Made by a program: the position numbers and the translations under genes. A stretch of DNA of 22,223 bases from a virus. The notes under the pieces are model-generated. The model searched no databases, was not told the origin of the DNA, and saw only the letters and a program-made list of their open reading frames with translations. The stretch is taken from positions 1-22,223 of the IMG/VR virus record IMGVR_UViG_3300042691_025466; one strand, given 5' to 3'. This document shows positions 1 through 10,081 of this stretch, piece after piece; the first letter of the stretch is position 1, and the number at the start of each line of letters is the position of its first letter.

Positions 1-172
1 TCAATCGAACTTCCATCGATTGAAATCTAACTCCGGCTGGTATAGATGAGTTTGCTAATGCTTTTGCATCGTTTTCATTTCCTGCAGTAAACGGACCAGA
101 CCAAGTGTCAACTGGTACTGGATTTACTGGTTGAATACCAAATGGAGATTGAATTCCGTCTTGAAGCGGCAT
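1..172 (-). CDS. Phage structural protein, N-terminal part only (runs off the left edge)
   Basis: An open frame begins with an ATG at 172-170 and stays open to position 1, giving about 57 residues that start MPLQDGIQSPFGIQPVNPVP. The ATG lies one base after the TAA stop of the fibre gene and is preceded by AAGAGGATAAT, a good ribosome-binding site, so the two genes are probably transcribed and translated together. The visible part is rich in Pro, Val, Ser and Asn and contains a GPFTAGNENDAKALANSSIP segment. In my recollection this style of sequence is common in short virion or fibre-associated proteins of T4-like phages. No catalytic motif or signal peptide is visible. It may be a fibre-associated or other minor virion protein. 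The existence of the gene is well supported; its role is a guess from position. Confidence 0.7.
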   Translation of the reverse strand, partial: MPLQDGIQSPFGIQPVNPVPVDTWSGPFTAGNENDAKALANSSIPAGVRFQSMEVRL

Positions 173-173
173 A

Positions 174-3139
<2,966 letters not shown>

Positions 3140-3154
3140 TAATTTTTATGTCGT

Positions 3155-4867
3155 TTATGGGCAAATCATTTTGCTGAAATTATTTCTTTTCTCAAAAGAA
3201 ATAACAGAGGAAAATTTATCAATTAATTGATCTGTTTTGTGGCTTATGACAAAAATATTAGAATTTTTTCCCAATGCCTGTAATAGTTTCATAAATTCTT
3301 CAGTCCCCCCTGAATCTAAAGAGGAATCAAAGACTTCATCCAATATTAATAAATTGCAAGAAACGCTATTTTTCATTCTTGCAATTTCTCTCCAACATAA
3401 TAAAAGACTCAGATCTATGCGCATTTTTTCGCCTTCACTGAAGTTTGCATATGAAAAATCGTCTCTGTGTCTACTTTTTATTGTTTCGTTAAACTCTTCG
3501 TCTAAATTAAATTTAACAAAAAAATCCATTGATGAAAGATATTTGTTGATAAGTTTGTTGATTATTGGCAAATAATATTTTATAATTTTTGCTTTTATCC
3601 CAGAGTCCTTCAACAGACTTTCAATAACATCCATATAATTTTCATCATCTTTTAATTTTTTTTGCTCGGATTCTAGTTTATTTTTTTCAGTAATAATTTT
3701 TTTTAAATTATCTTTTTCTTTCTCTATATCTTCTTCGTTATTATTTTTTGGTTTGTTTAATTTTTCAATTTCATAATTTATATTTGAAATTCTATCATCT
3801 AAAGTTGAAATTTTAAACTGCAGTTGAGTCAATTTATTATCAATTTCTTTTGCATTTTCAAGTTCTTCATTATATTTTTGAATTGACTCTCTAGCTTTTT
3901 CAATTCCATTTTTTAGTTCTTTTATTTTTTCTGATTTTTGTGAAACACATTTGTGTTTTACATCCTCAGAAATTGTTTGTTGGCATGTACCACAAACTTG
4001 GTTATTTTCATAAAAATCAATTTCTTCTTGAAGTTTATTTAAATTTTCTTCCAAGCGAGATTCAATATTATTAAGTGAAATTATAGTTTTTTGAATATTA
4101 GACGTATTTTTAGATTCTTGTACTAATTTTTCATATGCAGCAATTAAAGGTGCTCTTTCATCCTTCAATAATTTAATATTTTCTTTGTGTGCATTTAGTT
4201 TTTCGTTGATATCGTCGTCCGTGTCTTTTTTCATTTTTTCCAAATTATTAATATAGGATTTAACTATACGTTCTTTCTCTAATAGAACTTCTAATTTATT
4301 CTCTATAGTTTCTTGTCGTGTCTTCATTTGAGATATTTTTTCCTTAAGAACAACATTCATTTCGGAAAAAATTCCAATGTCCAATATATCTTCGATTACC
4401 GCTCTTCTATCTGCTGCCGTCAATTGCATAAATGGAATAAAAGACGTACTTCCTAGAATTACAACCTGCGTGAACGATTTAAATGTCATCTTAAGGATAT
4501 CTTCCTCAAGATGACGTTGATAATCTTTAGTTTTTGAAGACTGATTCAGTAGAATATTATCTTGAAAAATTTCAAAAATTTTTGGATTTAATCCTCTTCG
4601 AATTAAATAATTAGTTTTTCCAATTGAAAATTCGATTTCGACAATACAATTTTTTTTGTTTATGCTATTTGGTAGCTGTGGTATGTTTATTTTTCTAAAT
4701 GGTTTTCCAAATAAAGCAAATGTTATGCTGTCTAATAACGCAAATGACTTTCCATGGCCATTTGTCCCACAAACCAATGTAGTAGGTTTTGAATCTAGTT
4801 GAATTTCAGTAAATGAATTTCCAAAAGATCCAAAATTTTTAAATCGAACTTTTGTAAAGAATATCAT
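3155..4867 (-). CDS. gp46: gp46, SbcC/Rad50-like subunit of the recombination nuclease
   Basis: ATPase subunit of the phage Mre11-Rad50-type complex. With gp47 it resects DNA ends for recombination-dependent replication and takes part in host DNA breakdown. Visible in its 570 residues: Walker A GTNGHGKS (34-41); a long Glu/Lys-rich coiled coil (about 170-410) with a zinc-hook CGTC (C292, C295) near its middle; the ABC signature FSEGEK (476-481); Walker B LLILDE (506-511); and a switch histidine H543 in ISHKTD. The length is close to T4 gp46 (560). The ATG is 3 nt after the SET-like gene's stop. This places it last in the gp55-gp47-SET-gp46 operon. Every catalytic element is present, so it should be active. 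It is among the most AT-rich genes here: a hand count of 3661-3720 gave 11 G/C in 60. Confidence 0.97.
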   Translation of the reverse strand: MIFFTKVRFKNFGSFGNSFTEIQLDSKPTTLVCGTNGHGKSFALLDSITFALFGKPFRKINIPQLPNSINKKNCIVEIEFSIGKTNYLIRRGLNPKIFEIFQDNILLNQSSKTKDYQRHLEEDILKMTFKSFTQVVILGSTSFIPFMQLTAADRRAVIEDILDIGIFSEMNVVLKEKISQMKTRQETIENKLEVLLEKERIVKSYINNLEKMKKDTDDDINEKLNAHKENIKLLKDERAPLIAAYEKLVQESKNTSNIQKTIISLNNIESRLEENLNKLQEEIDFYENNQVCGTCQQTISEDVKHKCVSQKSEKIKELKNGIEKARESIQKYNEELENAKEIDNKLTQLQFKISTLDDRISNINYEIEKLNKPKNNNEEDIEKEKDNLKKIITEKNKLESEQKKLKDDENYMDVIESLLKDSGIKAKIIKYYLPIINKLINKYLSSMDFFVKFNLDEEFNETIKSRHRDDFSYANFSEGEKMRIDLSLLLCWREIARMKNSVSCNLLILDEVFDSSLDSGGTEEFMKLLQALGKNSNIFVISHKTDQLIDKFSSVISFEKRNNFSKMICP

Positions 4868-4870
4868 GTA

Positions 4871-5473
4871 TTATTTTATTTCAATTGTTTCAATATTCTG
4901 GATCTCTGGTGATGACATGGCTCTAAATCCTGATGTGTCTACATTTTTTTCTTGAAGTTGTTTTTGTCTGTCTTCATAGAATTTTTGTATTTGCATATTG
5001 TTCTTCAATACTTGATATGATCCATATCTGTAAATTGTTATCTCATGGCCCAGTGGAATATCTTTCAGTGCCTTGATTGATAAATTTTTAGAGATATGAT
5101 CAAAAATAATATATGCGTTTGGATCATATGAATGGCGATAAAATGGAGTGTTACCGCCACCGATTATTAATCGGGGTCCATTATCTTTTGTAAATTGACT
5201 AAAATCTTCTAGTACAAACATATGCTCCATCTGGGGCAATGCTTCTGATGGATCTTTAGAGAGTTTAACTCCATGTAATACTTCAAATGCAGAAACTTCG
5301 ATTGTTTCACCCTGAAGAACATCTTGTGATGTTCTCACACAATATCTGTTGTTCAATGTGCATATTGTGCCCAGACTGAGACGTTTTTTATCATAACCAC
5401 GAACTGAAAAGTTATCGACTACTACATCGTTTCCCAAATAATTAGGATCAAAAAAATATGCTGGTTTATTCAT
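4871..5473 (-). CDS. SET-domain-like protein inserted between gp47 and gp46
   Basis: A 200-residue protein with the pattern of a SET domain, the fold of many lysine methyltransferases. RTSQDVLQGETIEVSAFEVL (47-66) resembles the N-terminal SET strand (x.T..I..GE.IE..P...). YRHSYDPNA (112-120) corresponds to the family's NHSCDPNA cofactor-binding motif. KALKDIPLGHEITIYRY (134-150) matches the AxRDIxxGEEITxxY end motif. The first Asn of NHSC is Arg here and the Cys is Tyr, so cofactor binding or activity may be altered. No pre-SET or post-SET cysteine cluster is present. The start overlaps the gp47 stop by 4 bases and the stop lies 3 bases before gp46, so all three should be made together. A substrate cannot be read from sequence; a nuclease subunit or a host protein is speculation. 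I recall SET-like proteins in other T4-type phages, but not their function. Confidence 0.72.
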   Translation of the reverse strand: MNKPAYFFDPNYLGNDVVVDNFSVRGYDKKRLSLGTICTLNNRYCVRTSQDVLQGETIEVSAFEVLHGVKLSKDPSEALPQMEHMFVLEDFSQFTKDNGPRLIIGGGNTPFYRHSYDPNAYIIFDHISKNLSIKALKDIPLGHEITIYRYGSYQVLKNNMQIQKFYEDRQKQLQEKNVDTSGFRAMSSPEIQNIETIEIK

Positions 5474-6522
5474 CTGTGTTGACTCTCCAAAAAAATATCT
5501 TTTATAAAAGATTTTAATTTAATTTTATCTTGAGATAACTCCATGTTATCTATTTCAGTGTTTATTAACGAGAACGTATCTTGGGATAAATCCATATTAA
5601 TTTCTTCACGATATTCTTCTTGAATATCCTCAAGAACAGTAACTCCATATGCCCCCACATTATACAATTTTTCCATCATTTGTTCAAGTATGGACTGGTG
5701 TTTTTTTACTTTTACAAAAATACGGACAAAACAATTTTTTGCCTCTGGATATTCTAAATTTAAAAGTTTATCCTTGTTTGGACCGGAATCATCGTAAAAA
5801 TATTGACGGAACAATTGTCGTGGGTTTTCCACGAATTCCAATTCAGAAGTAGCTGTATCCAGAACATGAAAACCTTTCTGTTCATTTAAATCACTCATAT
5901 ACAATTGATAAGGAGTTCCAAGATAACCAATATTATCTTTATAACTCCTTATGTGAAAATGGCCAGACATTACCATATCATATTTGTTGAACATTGACGA
6001 TGGCATTCCGCTTTCGGATTTAATTCCGCGGAGGACTTCTCTTCCTTCTATTTCGAAGTGACCCCCCAACATTCTGCATGGAGCATCCTTAATAAATTTT
6101 TTACATTCATCTAAATTTTCTTTTGTTATCCACGGGACAAGACCAAGACAAAATCCATCATACTCTTTAACTATTGGATGCTCTATAACATTTACATTAT
6201 CAAAACACGCAAATACTTGCTTTGGTGTATTTACACTATTCGTATTTTTATAATAACAGTCATGGTTTCCCAATATTAAATCTATTTTTATATTGGATTC
6301 CTCTAATGGTTTTAAGATTTTATTTCTTGTTTCATGCAATATATTGATATTGATATATTTTCTTCTGTCAAAAAAATCCCCTAAATGAATAACATGTGTT
6401 ATGTTATGTTGTTTACAGTAGGGAAAAAATACTTCAGTAAAAAAAGAAACTGAATTTTCAAAAAATATAGGAGAATCATTTCTTATTCCAATATGAGTAT
6501 CGGTTATTATTCCCAATTTCAT
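5470..6522 (-). CDS. gp47: gp47, SbcD/Mre11-like nuclease subunit
   Basis: Metal-dependent phosphodiesterase subunit that pairs with gp46. The calcineurin-like metallophosphoesterase motifs are all visible in order: DTH (D8, H10), GDFFDRR (D49), GNHD (N86, H87), GGHFE (H155) and SGHFHIRSY (H188, H190). These residues normally bind two Mn/Mg ions. Length 350 compares with 339 in T4. The C-terminal 100 residues are acidic and likely hold the gp46-binding segment. The start overlaps the gp55 stop by 4 bases (ATGA) and the stop overlaps the SET-like gene by 4 bases, indicating translational coupling in one operon. Expression should be early or middle, as for T4 gp46/47, because the operon lies behind sigma-70-like sequences rather than a late promoter. 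Confidence 0.97.
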   Translation of the reverse strand: MKLGIITDTHIGIRNDSPIFFENSVSFFTEVFFPYCKQHNITHVIHLGDFFDRRKYININILHETRNKILKPLEESNIKIDLILGNHDCYYKNTNSVNTPKQVFACFDNVNVIEHPIVKEYDGFCLGLVPWITKENLDECKKFIKDAPCRMLGGHFEIEGREVLRGIKSESGMPSSMFNKYDMVMSGHFHIRSYKDNIGYLGTPYQLYMSDLNEQKGFHVLDTATSELEFVENPRQLFRQYFYDDSGPNKDKLLNLEYPEAKNCFVRIFVKVKKHQSILEQMMEKLYNVGAYGVTVLEDIQEEYREEINMDLSQDTFSLINTEIDNMELSQDKIKLKSFIKDIFLESQHR

Positions 6523-7052
6523 TTTCTTTTTCTCTTTATTTTTTTCTTTTCTTTTGGTTTCTTCTTTTTTTCAAATCCTTCAGACATGTTCATTATGTCT
6601 ATTAATGGATTTTCTTCTTTTTCTTCTTCTAAATAATTATGTTTTAACCATTTATGAATGGTTCCATCATCTAATAATTCGGTCATTTTTAATTTAACAT
6701 ATGCTTGTTTCTTCTCTTTTTCAATTCTTCTCAAGAAAGCAAAATATATTATTTGAGTAAAATATGAGAAAGGATTCTTTGACTTTCTTGGGTTAAAATT
6801 ATGAGCATACATTAAACAATTTTCTATGCCATCACCTATCATTTCTTCTTTGAAGGGGTAATTAGCAAAATTTGGTTTTTGTGATAAATGATCGGCTATC
6901 TTCATTATGCACTCGCCGATATAATGTGTCACAGGCGGTCTTGGATCATCGCTATCTTCTGCGGCTTTGACCTCTTTTTTCCAAGCAACCATTTGTTTAT
7001 AAAATTCTTTGTTGTCTATATAATGTGTTTTTTGCTTTCTCATAATCAACAT
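6519..7052 (-). CDS. gp55: gp55, late-transcription sigma factor
   Basis: A minimal sigma factor that replaces host sigma-70 on RNA polymerase and recognises the late -10 TATAAATA. Residues 65-120 match the conserved core: YPFKEEMIGDGIENCLMYAH, then NFNP..SKNPFSYFTQI and a RRIEKEKKQAYVK helix. Length 177 compares with 185 in T4. Two starts are possible, ATG at 7052-7050 or ATG at 7043-7041 (MRKQKTHYID); neither has a Shine-Dalgarno. The shorter start aligns better with T4 gp55 as I remember it. The C-terminus is odd: residues 161-177 have 13 Lys/Arg out of 17. T4 gp55 instead ends in an acidic-hydrophobic epitope that binds the sliding clamp. It is first in an overlapping operon with gp47, the SET-like gene and gp46. 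Confidence 0.93.
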   Translation of the reverse strand: MLIMRKQKTHYIDNKEFYKQMVAWKKEVKAAEDSDDPRPPVTHYIGECIMKIADHLSQKPNFANYPFKEEMIGDGIENCLMYAHNFNPRKSKNPFSYFTQIIYFAFLRRIEKEKKQAYVKLKMTELLDDGTIHKWLKHNYLEEEKEENPLIDIMNMSEGFEKKKKPKEKKKIKRKRK

Positions 7053-7080
7053 ATTGTATCACAAAACAAAATAAAATCAA
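7053..7080 (-). promoter_or_regulatory. Sigma-70-like promoter touching the gp55 start
   Basis: On the minus strand TTGATT (7080-7075), a 16-nt spacer, then TACAAT (7058-7053) with a TGA just before it (extended -10, TGn). The -10 ends immediately before the first gp55 ATG. Transcription from it would begin near 7046, inside the annotated start, and would favour the second ATG at 7043 on a nearly leaderless mRNA. The pattern fits host-polymerase transcription before gp55 exists. Confidence 0.45.
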
Positions 7081-7097
7081 GTGTTTGATTGCCTATT

Positions 7098-7133
7098 GAC
7101 AAGATTTCTATAGGAGATTATAATTTCCTTGTC
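7098..7133 (-). promoter_or_regulatory. Perfect -10 box flanked by an inverted repeat, upstream of gp55
   Basis: The minus strand has a consensus TATAAT at 7122-7117, about 65 nt before gp55. No good -35 is seen at the right distance (TTGAAT lies 14 nt upstream, which is short). The box lies between the arms of a 6-bp inverted repeat, GACAAG (7133-7128 on minus) and CTTGTC (7103-7098). A second 5-bp pair (+ strand CCTAT 7092-7096, ATAGG 7110-7114) overlaps it, so alternative hairpins are possible. It may be an operator or a leader structure. Confidence 0.35.
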
Positions 7134-7153
7134 GGGATTCAAGCCACATTAGG

Positions 7154-7171
7154 TCTATAAGGTATTATAGA
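7154..7171 (-). terminator. AT-rich hairpin at the end of the GNAT-like gene, possible weak terminator
   Basis: On the minus strand TCTATAA, loop TACC, TTATAGA: a perfect 7-bp stem that includes the stop codon. There is no U-tract behind it, so it is not a standard intrinsic terminator. It could protect the 3' end of the mRNA or slow polymerase before the gp55 promoter region. A TATAAT also lies inside the stem (7169-7164). Confidence 0.35.
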
Positions 7172-7803
7172 ATGACTTTACCTGTATGGGAATAATGAAG
7201 AAGAGCGTTTTCCCCACCGCTGTAGATCGTATCAACATGGCCTTCGTTTTCAGGATCAAATGTAAAAGGCTGAAATCTTCCAAAAGTGTGAACACCGGTC
7301 ACTTTGCCAGATTTTGAAAGTTCTTTCCAAATATTTTGCGAACCTCTAGTTTGAGAATAATCAGAAATTATATCTCTTCCAGTGTGTTTACCCAATATTG
7401 AATATACTCTAGAAATAAGTCCAGTTCCAGTATGTTCTGGATGAATATTCGGTTCTAAACTTATTGCCTCATGTTTTCTATTTAATTGAGTTTGAATTCT
7501 GTCTTGGGCTAATTGTCTAGATGGACTATACAAAGTACCGATGGTTCCAATACCTTCCACTTTTCCTTCCGGATTTTCATGTGCTAGCATGTAAATCCTT
7601 TCATTCACATCTTCATCTTGTGTTTGATAAAGATGATATTTTTTACGATTATGAGAAAATGTTTTTATTTTGTCGTAGGAAGTAGATGGTTGTAAAAATC
7701 CAGAGGGATAAAAATCCCTATAATGAGGAGGTGCTTCGCTTCTATTTCTAGCACGACCTAAAACAATATCATCTTCTAAAAGATATGTTTTAAACGATTT
7801 CAT
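7165..7803 (-). CDS. GNAT-like protein with putative capsid-targeting N-terminus
   Basis: A 212-residue protein. The N-terminus MKSFKTYLLED resembles the capsid-targeting sequence of T4 internal proteins (MKTYQEFIAE as I remember it). It ends in L-L-E, which fits the (Leu/Ile)-x-Glu cleavage rule of the prohead protease gp21, present in this window. Residues 113-165 resemble motif A of GNAT acyltransferases: ISLEPNIHPEHTGTGLISRV with the x-x-G-x-G acyl-CoA loop, then SDYSQTRGSQNIWKELSKSG, a form I associate with GNAT-like proteins of T4-type phages. Residues 1-60 are Tyr/Lys/Arg-rich. The start lies 3 nt after the upstream gene's stop. If both readings hold, the protein is packaged in the head and injected, but that is inference. 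GNAT assignment is moderate. A non-enzymatic structural protein is the main alternative. Confidence 0.55.
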   Translation of the reverse strand: MKSFKTYLLEDDIVLGRARNRSEAPPHYRDFYPSGFLQPSTSYDKIKTFSHNRKKYHLYQTQDEDVNERIYMLAHENPEGKVEGIGTIGTLYSPSRQLAQDRIQTQLNRKHEAISLEPNIHPEHTGTGLISRVYSILGKHTGRDIISDYSQTRGSQNIWKELSKSGKVTGVHTFGRFQPFTFDPENEGHVDTIYSGGENALLHYSHTGKVIL

Positions 7804-7806
7804 GTT

Positions 7807-8583
7807 TCAATGATAATCCGATGAATTTGGATCATCGCTCCAATCTGACCAAAGATTCCCAAAGTTCTTTCTGTCTTTTTCATCTCCAGTGTATTCATCT
7901 CTGATTTTTTCACTGGGTTTCTTTGATGTTGGTTTTTTCTTCGCTTTTTTCTTTGGAGGCTGTTTCATTTTTGCTTTTATTTCTAGATACATCTCACCAA
8001 AAAACTCAGGGTCAATAGCCCCAGACTCAACCAAATCAACAATGACTTCTGGTGGAAACATCATATTCATAAACACCATATCATCCTTGTCTGATTTCTT
8101 TTGTTTATTTTCATTGTTTTCCGGATCAACCATATCCTTCAATTTATTTGTATTTTCAGCCAAATACTCCATCATTTTCTTAAAATCTTCTTCTGTTTGT
8201 TCATCAATTGGATCGGGATGATTTCCCATATGCTCTTCTACCATTTTATCTAACTCTTCTTCAATTTCTTCTTTAAATTTTATAAGGCTTTCTTGTTTAT
8301 CCTGTCTTTCTTTTTCACCTTCGTACATCTTTATGGCTTCTTTGCATGGGGTACTTGTCATCATCACTGATGATTTTGGAATTGAAAGATATTTTTCTTC
8401 TGAAAATACACTCCAATTTTTTATTATGACAACTTCTTTTGGTCTCATTGTATGATCTTGAGTCAAGAAGGATTTAAAGACCATGGGTCTTTCTATTACT
8501 AATGTATCAGAATCAGAATCTATTATTTTAGTTATAACCTCTTCTCCGTTATTCAGTTTCAGTAGGTGGTATTGTTCCCCCAT
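7807..8583 (-). CDS. Protein with an Hfq/Sm-like N-terminal domain
   Basis: A 258-residue protein. Residues 4-80 look like a small five-stranded Sm-type barrel: YHLLKLNNGEEVITKI, LVIERPMVFKSF, VVIIKNWSVFS, YLSIPKSSVMMTSTPCKEA. T4-like phages commonly carry short proteins of this pattern, described as Hfq/LSm-like. The middle (about 90-190) is highly charged and helical, with FPPEVIVDLVESGAIDPEFF near 180-200. A basic linker follows (PPKKKAKKKPTSKKP), then an acidic Trp-containing tail (LWSDWSDDPNSSD). The start overlaps the end of uvsW by 35 bases but is well supported by GAAAGGAATCAAGATG, so the overlap is real. RNA binding is suggested only by the domain and the basic linker. The function is unknown. 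Confidence 0.6.
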   Translation of the reverse strand: MGEQYHLLKLNNGEEVITKIIDSDSDTLVIERPMVFKSFLTQDHTMRPKEVVIIKNWSVFSEEKYLSIPKSSVMMTSTPCKEAIKMYEGEKERQDKQESLIKFKEEIEEELDKMVEEHMGNHPDPIDEQTEEDFKKMMEYLAENTNKLKDMVDPENNENKQKKSDKDDMVFMNMMFPPEVIVDLVESGAIDPEFFGEMYLEIKAKMKQPPKKKAKKKPTSKKPSEKIRDEYTGDEKDRKNFGNLWSDWSDDPNSSDYH

Positions 8584-10081
8584 CTTGATTCCTTTCTAAA
8601 GTAACAGAGGTTAACTTAAAGTTGAATCTCTCTTTCTTATATATTCTCATCCTTTCCTCCAAATGTCTGAAGGTGTGATTCTTGTATTTTTTGTAAATAA
8701 GATCATCTGATATGTCATATATTGTAACATTTTCTTTTGTATCACTCTTTCTCAATCCCCTTCCAATCGATTGAAGAACACGAATACAAGATTTTGATGG
8801 GGATGCAAATATAATATTGTGAATGTTACGAATGTTAATTCCAGTGCTAGTCGTGCCATAACTTGCTACCATTATTGAATTTTCTGATCTATCCACTATG
8901 TGGCGAATTTCTTCTCTGGTTTCTGTTTCTGTCTTACCATAAATGAAGTGTATATTCTTACCAGAATCTTTTAGAAGATTATATAATGGTTTTCCTTGTT
9001 TTTCGACATAATTAAACAAGATTAAAGTATTGCCAGATAATTTTTCAGCAAGATTTGATATAAATTTATTTCTTCTTGGATCAGTTACAATCCATTCTAT
9101 TTCTTCTTGATATGTTCTTCTTTTTAATTTATTTTTATCTTGTTCTGAATGTTTTATCATTAAGCATTCTATATTTAACTCGGACAACACTTGATTGTCT
9201 ATTAGATCTTTAGTTGATATTACTTTATATGTTTTACCAAATAGACCCTCGATAATTAATCTATGAACTTGTAAGCCATCTAATGTTCCTGTTGTACCTA
9301 TCCTATAAGGACAATTTTTCAATTTTGTCATTATTTTGACTAGGGAGTTGCTTTTATACTGATGGCATTCATCTCCAAATACTGCGGCAAATGAATCGAA
9401 CCATTCTTTTGGTTCTCGAAATACGCTTTGCCAAGTTGTCACAACCACTCTTTTTGCAGTTTCTTTGCTTTTTCCCGAATGTATACCATGACAATGCAGA
9501 GATGCTTTCCACGATGTTCCCCCAGAATACTCTGAAAAATCCGAAATCATTTGTTGGACTAGCCCAGTAGTCGGAACTATGATTAAAATCTTCTTTTCTG
9601 GTGGTATAACTTTCAGATAATATCTCAGCAGCGCGTATATGATCATGCTCTTTCCAGAACCTGTCGGGGACAAAAGCAGGCATCTCTTCTGCTCTATTGC
9701 GTGCTGAATGGCGTTTATTTGATAATCTCTTAATTTTATTTTTTCTCCAGAGAGTCTTGGATCTAAATGATTTTCTATAAATTGGCATAGCACTTCTCTT
9801 TTTACAGTCGATGTTTTTTCTTCAAAACCTGTTATTTCATAATTTCTATCAATTGCAAATTTTTTTACATAATCAAGTAATCCTCGATATATTAGATGAT
9901 TATGTAATCCAAAAAGCCTTATCTTTCCATCCCAGAATTTGTTTCTATATGCGGGCATGTATTTATGATTTGGAACATCAAATGTAAAATATTGGCTTAA
10001 TTCCTTAGCCAGTCCCTTTTCGGTGTCAATTCGAACATAGACAGAATCTACATCGACAACGTTTATTTTTTCACTGTCCAT
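8549..10081 (-). CDS. uvsW: UvsW, recombination DNA helicase
   Basis: Superfamily 2 helicase that unwinds R-loops and branched DNA and moves Holliday junctions, so it controls the shift from origin to recombination-dependent replication. Length 510 compares with 503 in T4. The N-terminal DNA-binding domain carries the conserved YMPAYRNKFWDGKIRLF (41-57). The helicase motifs are Walker A SPTGSGKS (138-145), DECH (237-240), TTGTLDG (263-269), the FNYVEKQGKPL segment (356-366), and motifs V-VI YGTTSTGINIRN and QSIGRGLRK (437-445). It overlaps the uvsY end by 11 bases and the Hfq-like gene by 35 bases. All key residues are present. Expression probably comes from the promoter element before the tube-like gene, which would make it late, as UvsW is in T4. 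Confidence 0.97.
   Translation of the reverse strand: MDSEKINVVDVDSVYVRIDTEKGLAKELSQYFTFDVPNHKYMPAYRNKFWDGKIRLFGLHNHLIYRGLLDYVKKFAIDRNYEITGFEEKTSTVKREVLCQFIENHLDPRLSGEKIKLRDYQINAIQHAIEQKRCLLLSPTGSGKSMIIYALLRYYLKVIPPEKKILIIVPTTGLVQQMISDFSEYSGGTSWKASLHCHGIHSGKSKETAKRVVVTTWQSVFREPKEWFDSFAAVFGDECHQYKSNSLVKIMTKLKNCPYRIGTTGTLDGLQVHRLIIEGLFGKTYKVISTKDLIDNQVLSELNIECLMIKHSEQDKNKLKRRTYQEEIEWIVTDPRRNKFISNLAEKLSGNTLILFNYVEKQGKPLYNLLKDSGKNIHFIYGKTETETREEIRHIVDRSENSIMVASYGTTSTGINIRNIHNIIFASPSKSCIRVLQSIGRGLRKSDTKENVTIYDISDDLIYKKYKNHTFRHLEERMRIYKKERFNFKLTSVTLERNQDGGTIPPTETE

Noticed and set aside
9369-9788. 139-codon minus-strand frame inside uvsW
   Set aside because: It overlaps the intact helicase motifs of UvsW and shows no recognisable domain.
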